This document shows, piece by piece, positions 1-5,898 of a stretch of DNA of 7,804 nucleotides; position 1 is the stretch's first letter; each line of letters opens with the position of its first letter. A program made the translations under genes and the position numbers. The DNA lies in the NCBI GenBank assembly GCA_964422785.1, contig CAYRCJ010000035.1:1-7804 (forward strand), read 5' to 3'. This DNA is from CAYRCJ01 sp964422785. Its GTDB lineage: Bacteria; Patescibacteriota; Minisyncoccia; UBA11713; 2-01-FULL-45-33. The notes under the pieces are model-generated. The model was not told the DNA's origin and ran no database searches. It worked only from the letters and a program-made list of their open reading frames with translations.

Positions 1-765
1 CGGAGCATACAATATTAATTTTTTATCCGGATCAAGATTGAATTCCGCAAAAAAATCTTGCCTGGATTTCACGGGCCCCTTCACGTATTTGTCGTAATGC
101 GGATTGCCCGTAACAACTATTTTATCCGCCGGATATCTGTACATCTTCAGAACTTCTTTTTTTAGCTCGTCTGACCCGGCAATCAATTTGTCCGGCAAAA
201 TTCTTATGACCCGCTGGGTTGGATTGTCCCACGATCGCAACATCCCCAAAATTTTTATGCCCTTTATTTTCGCATCCTGCATCAGACTGACGTCATTTTC
301 ATTTTGTATATCGGTGGAAAAAATCAGAGATGGTTTATATTTATCCAGCAACCCGTTAAAAAATCCTTTCGGGCAAAATCTCAAATCCAAATATCTCACG
401 AGTCCGCGCAGCAAAAATGATCTTCCCAAGAAAGCGGCCGCCGTAGAAAAATAAAAATAAACGCGCTTTTTATCATGATAAAATTTATATTTTTTGTGCA
501 TCCTGGCGGTATCCGTATCAAACAAAAAAAGTCCAAGCTTTTTAAAAAAAAGGCCTATTTTTGTTTTGGAGGCCTGAAACGGAATGGCTCCCTCTACAAT
601 CATATTTCCGCCCCCAAAATTGGATTTAAAATAATCAACTTTATAGGCGGGAGCGATGATGACTACGCGGATATCCTGATTTTTTCTCAGTATCGATAGA
701 ACGTCTGTGGAAAGGATATTTCTGGAGATATGAGGGTGAAAGCTGGTTACGAAGATCGTTTTCAT
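1..765 (-). CDS. Glycosyltransferase-like protein, CDP-glycerol glycerophosphotransferase / UDP-GlcNAc 2-epimerase fold (C-terminus outside window)
   Basis: An open frame of 255 codons begins at ATG 765-763 and runs off the left edge without a stop, so the C-terminal part is missing. The N-terminus MKTIFVTSFHPHISRNIL is a beta strand followed by a loop and helix, as in GT-B nucleotide-sugar enzymes. Around residue 176 is LRSWDNPTQR, close to the SWDNLT motif of CDP-glycerol glycerophosphotransferases and related capsule or teichoic-acid transferases. Residues 194-226 hold IAGSDELKKEVL and the block IVVTGNPHYDKY, and the visible end is KLILYAP, where this superfamily usually continues T(W/F). 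These place it in the GT-B/epimerase superfamily acting on a cell-surface polymer. Donor and acceptor cannot be told from sequence. There is no signal peptide, so it is probably cytoplasmic or peripheral to the membrane. No Shine-Dalgarno precedes the ATG. It is divergent from the PhyH dioxygenase gene. Confidence 0.72.
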   Translation of the reverse strand, partial: MKTIFVTSFHPHISRNILSTDVLSILRKNQDIRVVIIAPAYKVDYFKSNFGGGNMIVEGAIPFQASKTKIGLFFKKLGLFLFDTDTARMHKKYKFYHDKKRVYFYFSTAAAFLGRSFLLRGLVRYLDLRFCPKGFFNGLLDKYKPSLIFSTDIQNENDVSLMQDAKIKGIKILGMLRSWDNPTQRVIRILPDKLIAGSDELKKEVLKMYRYPADKIVVTGNPHYDKYVKGPVKSRQDFFAEFNLDPDKKLILYAP

Positions 766-799
766 ATTGTTTACATTATTATATTATAATAACTGCTAT
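766..799. promoter_or_regulatory. 34-base divergent intergenic region with TATAAT boxes on both strands
   Basis: On the plus strand TATAAT at 785-790 lies 9 bases before the ATG at 800. A weak -35 candidate is TTCATA at 761-766 (18-base spacer), inside the opposite gene's first codons. On the minus strand two overlapping TATAAT copies occupy 788-783 and 783-778, ending 17 and 12 bases before the ATG at 765. Neither leader contains a Shine-Dalgarno. Any -35 contacts must lie within the opposing coding sequence, so the two genes probably share one control point and produce very short 5' leaders. The minus-strand -35 is not recognisable. Confidence 0.55.
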
Positions 800-1738
800 A
801 TGGCATCTTTATTTTCTCTGGTAAAAAAACCGGCCAAAGCCGCTATACGACTCTACTATAAAGGAAAGAATTGGCTTCCGATGTGGCTTTTGCTGAATAA
901 AAAAGCGATAAAACTGCAAAAAAAATTCCCTCCCGTGCTCGATAGCGTTTCAAAAAGAGTGTCCGAAGACCTTAAAAAAGACGGGATCGCCTTTGTGCAT
1001 ATGGATGAACTTTTTCCGAATGAAAATAAATTTCAGGAACTTTTGGCGTATTCCCAAAAATTGGAAAGAGAAGCGGCGGTAAAAACCAATAAGGAGTTCC
1101 TGCAATTTTATTTTGATGATTGCCCGCTGCTGGATTTAAAAAATCCTTTTGTAAAGCTGGCGCTGGAAAACAAAGTTTTGGGAATAATAAATTCCTACAT
1201 GGGGATGTTTTCTAAGTTTTATATGTTTACGCTGAACAAAACGATGCCTGTGCCGGAAGGCTCCAAGGAAGTGCAATCTCAGAGATGGCATAGAGACCCC
1301 GAAGATAAAAAAATGGTGAAAGTGTTTCTGTATTTTAATGACGTAGACGAAAATACCGGACCGTTTGTCTATATAAAAGACACGCATTTTGAAGGAAAAT
1401 ACGGCAACTTGTTTCCTCCAGAGCCTCCGAGAGGCTCGCTACCGCCGGATGAAAAAGTGCAGAAAATCATCCCGAAAGAAAATATAAAAATATGTATGGC
1501 GCCGGCGGGCACCCTTATATTCGCCGACCCTAGAGGCATCCACAAAGGAGGCTACGCCACAAAAAATCACAGAATAATGTCCACCCTTTATTATTATTCC
1601 GAGGCGTCCCCATGGCCGCTCCGTTACAAATACCCGGACAATTTTAAAGAAACCATGGAGAATATAAATCTCTCCCCGGCCCAAAAATTCGCCTTGGACA
1701 ATTTCTCCAGAGTCGGCGCGAAAGTATATAAATATTAA
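800..1738 (+). CDS. Phytanoyl-CoA dioxygenase (PhyH)-family Fe(II)/2-oxoglutarate oxygenase
   Basis: The protein has 312 residues, usual for the PhyH family. The facial triad is visible: H164 and D166 in RWHRDPED, and H248 in DPRGIHKGG. R258 in KNHRIM is placed where the 2-oxoglutarate-binding arginine normally sits. Core strands KVFLYFNDVDENTGPFVYI (174-192) and APAGTLIFAD (234-243) fit the double-stranded beta helix. The family couples 2-oxoglutarate decarboxylation to hydroxylation of a substrate; the substrate cannot be named here. The basic, aromatic N-terminus (residues 1-35, with LPMWLLL) could touch a membrane but is not a convincing signal peptide. I chose ATG 800 rather than TTG 767, because 767 is upstream of the TATAAT at 785-790 and would give an atypical extension. 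Divergence from a surface-polymer transferase suggests tailoring of a glycan or lipid, which is inference. Confidence 0.82.
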   Translation: MASLFSLVKKPAKAAIRLYYKGKNWLPMWLLLNKKAIKLQKKFPPVLDSVSKRVSEDLKKDGIAFVHMDELFPNENKFQELLAYSQKLEREAAVKTNKEFLQFYFDDCPLLDLKNPFVKLALENKVLGIINSYMGMFSKFYMFTLNKTMPVPEGSKEVQSQRWHRDPEDKKMVKVFLYFNDVDENTGPFVYIKDTHFEGKYGNLFPPEPPRGSLPPDEKVQKIIPKENIKICMAPAGTLIFADPRGIHKGGYATKNHRIMSTLYYYSEASPWPLRYKYPDNFKETMENINLSPAQKFALDNFSRVGAKVYKY

Positions 1739-1762
1739 ATCCCCCGACATTTCGCGGGGGAT
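1739..1762. terminator. Hairpin between convergent genes, best as minus-strand terminator
   Basis: ATCCCCCG (1739-1746) pairs perfectly with CGGGGGAT (1755-1762) around an 8-base loop. It begins directly after the TAA of the PhyH gene and ends 5 bases before the stop of the small membrane protein gene. On the minus strand the stem is followed by the T-rich TTTAATATTTATA, a fair intrinsic terminator. On the plus strand no T run follows, so termination of the PhyH transcript here is less certain. Confidence 0.7.
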
Positions 1763-1767
1763 GTGTA

Positions 1768-2004
1768 TCACCATATGCCGAAGCAGTGCAATGCTAAGAC
1801 AAAAGTAAGTATCGAGCAGGAAAATAAAAGAAATTCTATTGAGCCGACGAGGCCATCAATAGCCCCTCCGATAGCCGCCGATATGTGATTAGAACTCTGA
1901 TAGCTGCTGCTTTTTCTGTCTTTTCTTAAATAAATTCCAAAGCATAAAGAGGCGATGGCAACAATAGAAAGGACCGTTCCCGCAACAATCAAAATAATGG
2001 ACAT
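1768..2004 (-). CDS. Small two-helix membrane protein, unknown function
   Basis: The 78-residue product is almost entirely hydrophobic. The first helix spans about residues 2-25 (IILIVAGTVLSIVAIASL), followed by a basic segment RKDRK at 27-31 and a Ser-rich loop (32-38). A second, glycine-containing helix covers about 54-75. The basic loop predicts a hairpin with the loop in the cytoplasm and both ends outside. Four cysteines (21, 63, 74 and one helix-adjacent position if miscounted) have no recognisable pattern. The start at ATG 2004-2002 is well set by GGAGGTGA seven bases upstream. It lies 68 bases after the 118-residue gene with no terminator between, so co-transcription is likely. I do not recognise a family; translation is supported mainly by the ribosome site and the coherent membrane topology. 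Confidence 0.7.
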   Translation of the reverse strand: MSIILIVAGTVLSIVAIASLCFGIYLRKDRKSSSYQSSNHISAAIGGAIDGLVGSIEFLLFSCSILTFVLALHCFGIW

Positions 2005-2011
2005 TACTTCA

Positions 2012-2016
2012 CCTCC
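2012..2016 (-). promoter_or_regulatory. Strong Shine-Dalgarno of the small membrane protein gene
   Basis: GGAGG followed by TGA lies 7 bases before ATG 2004, an almost full match to the anti-Shine-Dalgarno. It decides the start codon and is the best argument that this small frame is a real gene. Confidence 0.8.
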
Positions 2017-2072
2017 GAAACTCCGGGTATATTCCTAGCACACCTGCCATTTTTCTACAACGAATTTGAGAT

Positions 2073-2429
2073 TTAATCAGTCAAATAAAGAGAAACTGAG
2101 AGCTTGATTGATGCAATATGATTTTTCAGTCTTTCCGGGACTTCTGCCGGTTTCGTCTCAACCCATTCCCACACATCGTATGGACCTTTATTTAGATTCG
2201 GAATTGTGCGTTTTTGATAATCCAACTTCGCGTTAAAAACTTTTTCGTACGTTTCTTGATCTGTGGATCCGTTTATCATCACCATCCCCAGATTTCTTAA
2301 TCTCTGCACATTAATTTCCAAATTTGAAGAGAGCTTCTCCAGCTCCTTTTTTACAAAATCCGGATCAGTATGTTTTTGAATATCTACATCAAATAAAACA
2401 GGTTCTTTCTTTTCCGGTTCTTTTTTCAA
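2073..2429 (-). CDS. 118-residue soluble protein, possibly a stand-alone subtilase/kumamolisin propeptide-like fold
   Basis: The start is TTG 2429-2427: an in-frame TGA lies two codons upstream and no in-frame ATG occurs before residue 49, so an internal start would remove nearly half the protein. GGGGGT seven bases upstream can pair with the anti-Shine-Dalgarno through one G-U wobble. The first 12 residues are charged (Lys/Glu/Pro). Then comes a helix (24-46), a strand GMVMINGS (48-55), a helix DQETYEKVFN (57-66), a strand around KLDYQKR, and a tail VPERLKNHIASIKL (97-110). The order G-x-V-x-(I/V)-x-G, then helix ending in (V)F-x-(A/T)-x-L, then (I/V)P-x-x-L-x-x-x-I-x-S-I-x-L resembles the activation domain of S53/S8 serine peptidases. 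No peptidase domain follows. The resemblance is from memory and unproven. It has a near-consensus promoter and is probably followed by the small membrane protein in one transcript. Confidence 0.68.
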   Translation of the reverse strand: MKKEPEKKEPVLFDVDIQKHTDPDFVKKELEKLSSNLEINVQRLRNLGMVMINGSTDQETYEKVFNAKLDYQKRTIPNLNKGPYDVWEWVETKPAEVPERLKNHIASIKLSVSLYLTD

Positions 2430-2457
2430 GTCTCAACCCCCATTTTGACCCGATAGG

Positions 2458-2486
2458 ATTATATCGCGTCTTTGCAAAAATGTCGA
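2458..2486 (-). promoter_or_regulatory. Sigma70-type promoter of the 2429 gene
   Basis: Read on the minus strand, TCGACA (2486-2481, five of six to TTGACA) is followed by a 17-base spacer and a perfect TATAAT (2463-2458). Transcription would start near 2451, giving a leader of about 21 bases that holds the GGGGGT ribosome site. The -35 and spacer overlap the plus-strand promoter for the 2509 gene. Confidence 0.75.
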
Positions 2487-2499
2487 TAAACCCTATAAT
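2472..2499 (+). promoter_or_regulatory. Sigma70-type promoter of the 2509 membrane protein gene
   Basis: TTGCAA (2472-2477, four of six) is followed by a 16-base spacer and a perfect TATAAT (2494-2499). The ATG is only 9 bases after the -10 box, so the transcript would start within about 3 bases of the start codon. No Shine-Dalgarno is present, which fits a leaderless or near-leaderless message. Confidence 0.65.
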
Positions 2500-2508
2500 T
2501 TAGAGAAT

Positions 2509-2991
2509 ATGGAATTTCTAAAAAAGTTAAAATTGCGCGTCGAAAAAATCAATAAAAATCGACATTACGCTTATTACGCGTTCCCCGCTCTTCTGATGAT
2601 GCTGATAACCTTTGGGGTCATCCGCACATTGATCGATATAAATCCCAATGTCGCGCTGATGATAAATGGCCTTCATGTACACCATTTTAGCGAAGGAATA
2701 TTTATTTTGATGATCACCGGATATCTTTCTCTCTGGCTGCAGGAGCCGGAAGAAAAATATATCTTAGCGCTTGCATACGGTTCCGGAGTGGGATTTGTTC
2801 TGGACGAATTTTATATGTGGCTGAAACTCGATCCCTCCAAAGTTGCCGCGGACAGATATAGCGCCATAGTTATCGGGGCATGTGTCTTTCTTATCATAAT
2901 CTTATGGCCAATGGGAATGAAGGGCCTAAGAAAACTTTTCGGCATAAAGCACCGCAATAACAGCGACGAAAACAAAACCGTTTTTGATTAA
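2509..2991 (+). CDS. Four-helix integral membrane protein with HxHH...DE signature, unknown function
   Basis: The product has 160 residues. A basic N-terminus (residues 1-19) precedes four predicted membrane helices at about 23-41, 60-77, 84-104 and 117-137, and a basic-acidic cytoplasmic tail starts near 139. By the positive-inside rule both ends are cytoplasmic. Polar residues sit at helix borders: H56, H58 and H59 in GLHVHHFSEG, just before helix 2, and D99-E100 at the end of helix 3 in GVGFVLDEFYMW. Histidines facing an acidic pair in a small membrane protein could bind a metal and suggest an enzyme or carrier, but this is inference. I recall similar uncharacterised membrane proteins with an H-x-HH then G-x-G-x-x-x-DE pattern in archaea and bacteria, but cannot name the family. 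It is expressed from its own promoter without a Shine-Dalgarno and faces gyrB. Confidence 0.78.
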   Translation: MEFLKKLKLRVEKINKNRHYAYYAFPALLMMLITFGVIRTLIDINPNVALMINGLHVHHFSEGIFILMITGYLSLWLQEPEEKYILALAYGSGVGFVLDEFYMWLKLDPSKVAADRYSAIVIGACVFLIIILWPMGMKGLRKLFGIKHRNNSDENKTVFD

Positions 2992-3004
2992 GGACTCTGA
3001 AAAC

Positions 3005-3035
3005 AAAAAATCTCGACTAGACGTCGAGATTTTTT
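3005..3035. terminator. Bidirectional intrinsic terminator overlapping the gyrB stop codon
   Basis: AAAAAATCTCGAC (3005-3017) pairs with GTCGAGATTTTTT (3023-3035) around the loop TAGAC. The stem has a 7-base-pair core extended by A-T pairs, with a T run on each strand. On the plus strand it ends the 2509 gene, whose stop lies 13 bases upstream. On the minus strand the stem arm encodes the last gyrB codons (K-N-L-D-V), and the TAG stop (3019-3017) sits in the loop and stem. Confidence 0.85.
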
Positions 3036-4990
3036 ACAGCCTTTGCATGGGTTTGAATGAAAAGTTTTCTCGGTTCAACTTCATCGCCCATCAATATATC
3101 AAAAATTTTGTCAGCCGCTTTTGCGTCGTCTATCATCACCTGCCGCAAAACTCTGTGCGCCGGATCCATTGTGGTTTCTCCTAGCTCCGAAGCATTCATT
3201 TCTCCCAAACCTTTGTATCTTTGGATATTTGGGCTATCCATTGTCTTCACGATCTTATCTTTCTCCGAATCCGAGTAAGCATAATACATCTCTTTTCCCT
3301 TTTGCACTTTATAAAGCGGCGGCTGAGCGATATAAATATATCCTTGGTTAATCAACGGCAAAAAGTACCTGTAAAAAAGTGTCAGAAGTAAAGTCCGGAT
3401 ATGCGCGCCGTCCACATCAGCATCTGTCATAATTATTACCCGGTGATATCTTAGTTTGGAGATATCGAAACTCTCGGTAATTGCGGCGCCAAGCGCGATT
3501 ACAAGATTTTTTATTTCTGTTGAGGCCAGCATTCTATCAAGGCGCGCCCGTTCAACATTTAGAATTTTCCCGCGAAGCGGAAGTATTGCCTGAAATCTGC
3601 GGTCGCGGGCCTGTTTGGCCGATCCGCCGGCGGAATCACCCTCAACAAGAAACAGTTCCGATTCTTCCGGGCTCCTGGATTGGCAATCGGCAAGCTTCCC
3701 GGGAAGTTGAGAGCCCTCCAACGCGCCCTTCCGCAAAATCGTGTCCTTTGCGGCCTTGGCCGCCTTCCTGGCTTTCAATGCCAGAATAACTTTGTCCAAA
3801 ATCGCCCTGGCATCTTGAGGTTTTTCTTCCAAAAAAGAACTAAACGCCTCCCCAAAAACAGTTTCTACGGCCGACCTCGCTTCCGGATTACCGAGCTTTG
3901 CTTTTGTTTGTCCTTCAAATTGCGGATTTTTTAATTTTAGAGCCACAATCGCGGAAAGCCCCTCCTGAACGTCTTCTCCAGTCAAATTTTCTTCGGATTC
4001 TTTTAAGTAATTGTTTTTCCTGGCATAAGAATTAAGCGAACGGGTAAGCGCGGTGCGAAAACCGGTGATATGCATTCCGCCTTCCGGGTTGTAAATATTG
4101 TTGGCAAACCCCAGAATGCGCGCCTGAAGATCATCCACGTATTGAAGCGCGATCTCAACGCGCATTTCATCGACTTCGCGGTCGATATAAAAAATAGTGT
4201 CGTGCTTGGGCTCCATTCCCTCGTTTACATATTTAATGTATGAAGCAACTCCTCCTTCAAAACAAAAGGCGTAAGAAGTGTGCTCAAGTTTGTCCTGAGA
4301 TCTCTCATCATTGATGCGTATTTTAATACCCTTGGTAAGATATGCCTGTTGGCGCATTCTTTCCGTAATTTTTTTAACGTCGTATTCCGGCATTTTGCTG
4401 CTGCCTCCTGGAGGAACGCCGAATATTTCAGCATCGGGTTCGAAAATAACCGAGGTGCCGGTGTTTTTTGATTTGCCTATTTTTTGAACTTTGGTTTTCG
4501 GTTTACCCCTTTGGTATTCCTGCGCCCAGAGCTCACCGTCTCTGGCAACTTCGACTCTCAAAAAAACCGAGAGAGCGTTAACCACGGAAACGCCCACTCC
4601 GTGAAGCCCCCCGGACACTTTGTATCCGGCACCTCCGAATTTCCCGCCGGCATGAAGCGTGGTGAGTACAGTTTCCAAAGCGGATTTCTTGGTTTGTTTG
4701 TGGGTCTCAACAGGAATCCCCCGGCCGTCGTCTGTTACCCGCACCCGATGATTCGGAAGAAGTGTAACAAAAACATTTTTGGCGTATCCCGCCATTGCTT
4801 CATCTATAGAGTTATCAACCACCTCCCAAATTAAATGATGGAGACCGTCGATGCCCGTAGAGCCGATATACATTCCCGGGCGTTTGCGCACAGGATCCAG
4901 CCCCTCCAAGACATAAATATCTTTGGCGGTATAGCTGGCCCCCTTGCCCCCGTCATCCGGTAGCGCATTTTTTTTGTCTTTTTTAACCAT
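3017..4990 (-). CDS. gyrB: DNA gyrase subunit B (ATPase subunit)
   Basis: The 657-residue protein has the short GyrB form without the extra insertion of the enterobacterial type. Gyrase introduces negative supercoils using ATP, as a GyrA2B2 tetramer. The GHKL ATPase site is intact: E56 and N60 in WEVVDNSIDEA, TDDGRGIP at 86-93, the glycine-rich lid GGLHGVGVS at 127-135, and K365 in the QTKAKLG loop. The TOPRIM domain has E450 in EGDSAGGSA and D523, D525, D527 in MTDADVDGAH; PLRGKILNVE is at 471-480 and QRYKGLGEMN at 590-599. The C-terminus ends in VKNLDV as expected. TOPRIM sequence and the YIYIAQPPLYK block favour GyrB over ParE. ATG 4990-4988 gives a normal N-terminus and has no Shine-Dalgarno. 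gyrA is not in the window, so gyrB is apparently monocistronic here. Confidence 0.97.
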   Translation of the reverse strand: MVKKDKKNALPDDGGKGASYTAKDIYVLEGLDPVRKRPGMYIGSTGIDGLHHLIWEVVDNSIDEAMAGYAKNVFVTLLPNHRVRVTDDGRGIPVETHKQTKKSALETVLTTLHAGGKFGGAGYKVSGGLHGVGVSVVNALSVFLRVEVARDGELWAQEYQRGKPKTKVQKIGKSKNTGTSVIFEPDAEIFGVPPGGSSKMPEYDVKKITERMRQQAYLTKGIKIRINDERSQDKLEHTSYAFCFEGGVASYIKYVNEGMEPKHDTIFYIDREVDEMRVEIALQYVDDLQARILGFANNIYNPEGGMHITGFRTALTRSLNSYARKNNYLKESEENLTGEDVQEGLSAIVALKLKNPQFEGQTKAKLGNPEARSAVETVFGEAFSSFLEEKPQDARAILDKVILALKARKAAKAAKDTILRKGALEGSQLPGKLADCQSRSPEESELFLVEGDSAGGSAKQARDRRFQAILPLRGKILNVERARLDRMLASTEIKNLVIALGAAITESFDISKLRYHRVIIMTDADVDGAHIRTLLLTLFYRYFLPLINQGYIYIAQPPLYKVQKGKEMYYAYSDSEKDKIVKTMDSPNIQRYKGLGEMNASELGETTMDPAHRVLRQVMIDDAKAADKIFDILMGDEVEPRKLFIQTHAKAVKNLDV

Positions 4991-5019
4991 AATTTAAATC
5001 AGATTAGTGTTTTAAAGAT

Positions 5020-5049
5020 ATCATAAAATAGAGCTGTGTACAACTCCAA
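5020..5049 (-). promoter_or_regulatory. gyrB: Tentative gyrB promoter
   Basis: On the minus strand TTGGAG (5049-5044) is followed by an 18-base spacer and TATGAT (5025-5020). This would start the message near 5012, leaving an AT-rich leader of about 22 bases with no Shine-Dalgarno. The -35 matches only TTG, so this is the best candidate rather than a firm call. Confidence 0.4.
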
Positions 5050-5053
5050 AAAC

Positions 5054-5082
5054 TTGACTATCTAGCCCAAAAATGATATGAT
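5054..5082 (+). promoter_or_regulatory. Near-consensus sigma70 promoter of the EEP-HD operon
   Basis: TTGACT (5054-5059, five of six) and TATGAT (5077-5082, five of six) are separated by exactly 17 bases. Transcription would start near 5089. That makes the TTG at 5092 a poor start and leaves room for the AAAGGAG site before ATG 5119. It is the best-spaced plus-strand promoter in the window and suggests constitutive expression. No operator-like repeat is obvious around it. Confidence 0.82.
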
Positions 5083-5105
5083 TAAATTAGATTGGAAAAA
5101 ACGGG

Positions 5106-5112
5106 AAAGGAG
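5106..5112 (+). promoter_or_regulatory. Shine-Dalgarno of the EEP gene
   Basis: AAAGGAG lies 6 bases before ATG 5119 and decides this start over the in-frame TTG at 5092, which has no leader to carry a ribosome site. Confidence 0.82.
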
Positions 5113-5118
5113 CTTAGT

Positions 5119-5886
5119 ATGCGTTTAGTCAGCCTTAATACTATGTGCGGCCGATCGCTGTATCCATTGATGCGTTTTTTCAGAAAAGCGAAGAACGATA
5201 CTGACATATTTTGCCTGCAGGAAGTTTCCAACACCACTCAGGAAATTGTCGATCAGCGGCATCCTGATGAATTTATGTGCGGGACGCTATTTGAAAAAAT
5301 TTCTTCTGAACTTACTGATTTTACCGGGTCATTTGCAGCTTTTCACGACGATCCTCACAGAATGAGCTTGGCAATATTTTGGCGTTCTGATCTTAAAGCG
5401 GTGGCTCAAAATTTCTTGGTTTATAAGCCGCAAAAGGCTCTCGAAAAAGGAAGTAAAATTTTTAGTCCCAGAAAATTACAGCATCTGACGGTAAATTTCC
5501 GGGGCAAAAGATTGCTTGTGGCAAACTTTCATGGACTTTGGAACGCCGGCCCCAAAACCGACACCCCGGAAAGAATTGAACAATCCAGAAAAGTTTTAGA
5601 ATTTATGGAGCTCTGCGATCCTCCGAAAATCTTGTCAGGAGATTTCAACTTGCTGCCAAATACCGAATCAATGCGCATCCTGGAAGTCGGAATGAAAAAT
5701 TTGATAAAAGAATTTAACATTCAATCGACGCGGACTCCGCTCTACCGGCACTACGACAATCCTGAGGAACCCAACTTCGCGGATTACATGCTCGTCTCTC
5801 CGGAAATAGCCGTCCAAAAATTCGAAGTTTTACCGGATATTGTTTCCGACCACTCACCGTTGCTTCTTGATTTTGACTTAAAGTAA
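5119..5886 (+). CDS. Endonuclease/exonuclease/phosphatase (EEP) family hydrolase
   Basis: The 255-residue protein carries the whole set of EEP motifs: N7 in VSLNTM, E35 in CLQEVSN (metal ligand), H138 in ANFHGLW, D175 and N177 in SGDFNLLP, D222 in FADYMLVS, and the terminal pair D244-H245 in VSDHSPLLLDF. The family cleaves phosphoester bonds with Mg2+ and includes AP endonucleases, sphingomyelinases, inositol phosphatases and nucleotide phosphodiesterases. The substrate cannot be told from motifs alone. The DNA-binding features of ExoA/Xth-type repair enzymes are not evident, so a small-molecule or lipid phosphodiesterase role is as likely as DNA repair. No signal peptide or membrane helix is present, so it should be cytoplasmic. 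It is the first gene of a two-gene operon; the HD hydrolase follows 12 bases after its TAA. Confidence 0.88.
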   Translation: MRLVSLNTMCGRSLYPLMRFFRKAKNDTDIFCLQEVSNTTQEIVDQRHPDEFMCGTLFEKISSELTDFTGSFAAFHDDPHRMSLAIFWRSDLKAVAQNFLVYKPQKALEKGSKIFSPRKLQHLTVNFRGKRLLVANFHGLWNAGPKTDTPERIEQSRKVLEFMELCDPPKILSGDFNLLPNTESMRILEVGMKNLIKEFNIQSTRTPLYRHYDNPEEPNFADYMLVSPEIAVQKFEVLPDIVSDHSPLLLDFDLK

Positions 5887-5891
5887 GGAGG
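5885..5891 (+). promoter_or_regulatory. Consensus Shine-Dalgarno of the HD hydrolase gene, overlapping the upstream stop codon
   Basis: AAGGAGG starts inside the TAA of the EEP gene and ends 7 bases before ATG 5899. It fixes the start and shows that the two genes are translated from one message with close spacing. Confidence 0.88.
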
Positions 5892-5898
5892 AGGAAAG

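Noticed and set aside
104..699. Plus-strand open frames at 104-454 and 475-699
   Set aside because: Both are antisense to the glycosyltransferase, whose frame is open for 255 codons with family motifs; no ribosome sites of note.
771..776. ATG-TAA start-stop minimal reading frame on the minus strand in the glycosyltransferase leader
   Set aside because: It could arise by chance in AT-rich promoter DNA and nothing else supports a regulatory role.
767..799. TTG at 767 as start of the PhyH gene (323 residues)
   Set aside because: It lies upstream of the TATAAT at 785-790 and adds residues encoded by the promoter region; ATG 800 gives a normal protein.
1439..1774. Minus-strand open frame opposite the PhyH gene
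   Set aside because: It is antisense to a well-supported enzyme and its product shows no recognisable domain.
2984..3184. Plus-strand open frame overlapping the end of gyrB
   Set aside because: It runs through the bidirectional terminator and is antisense to gyrB.
3481..4834. Several frames inside gyrB on both strands
   Set aside because: They are shadows of the gyrB frame with Arg/Pro-rich or biased products and no independent signals.
5092..5118. TTG at 5092 as start of the EEP gene
   Set aside because: The promoter predicts a transcript start near 5089, leaving no ribosome site; AAAGGAG is placed perfectly for ATG 5119.
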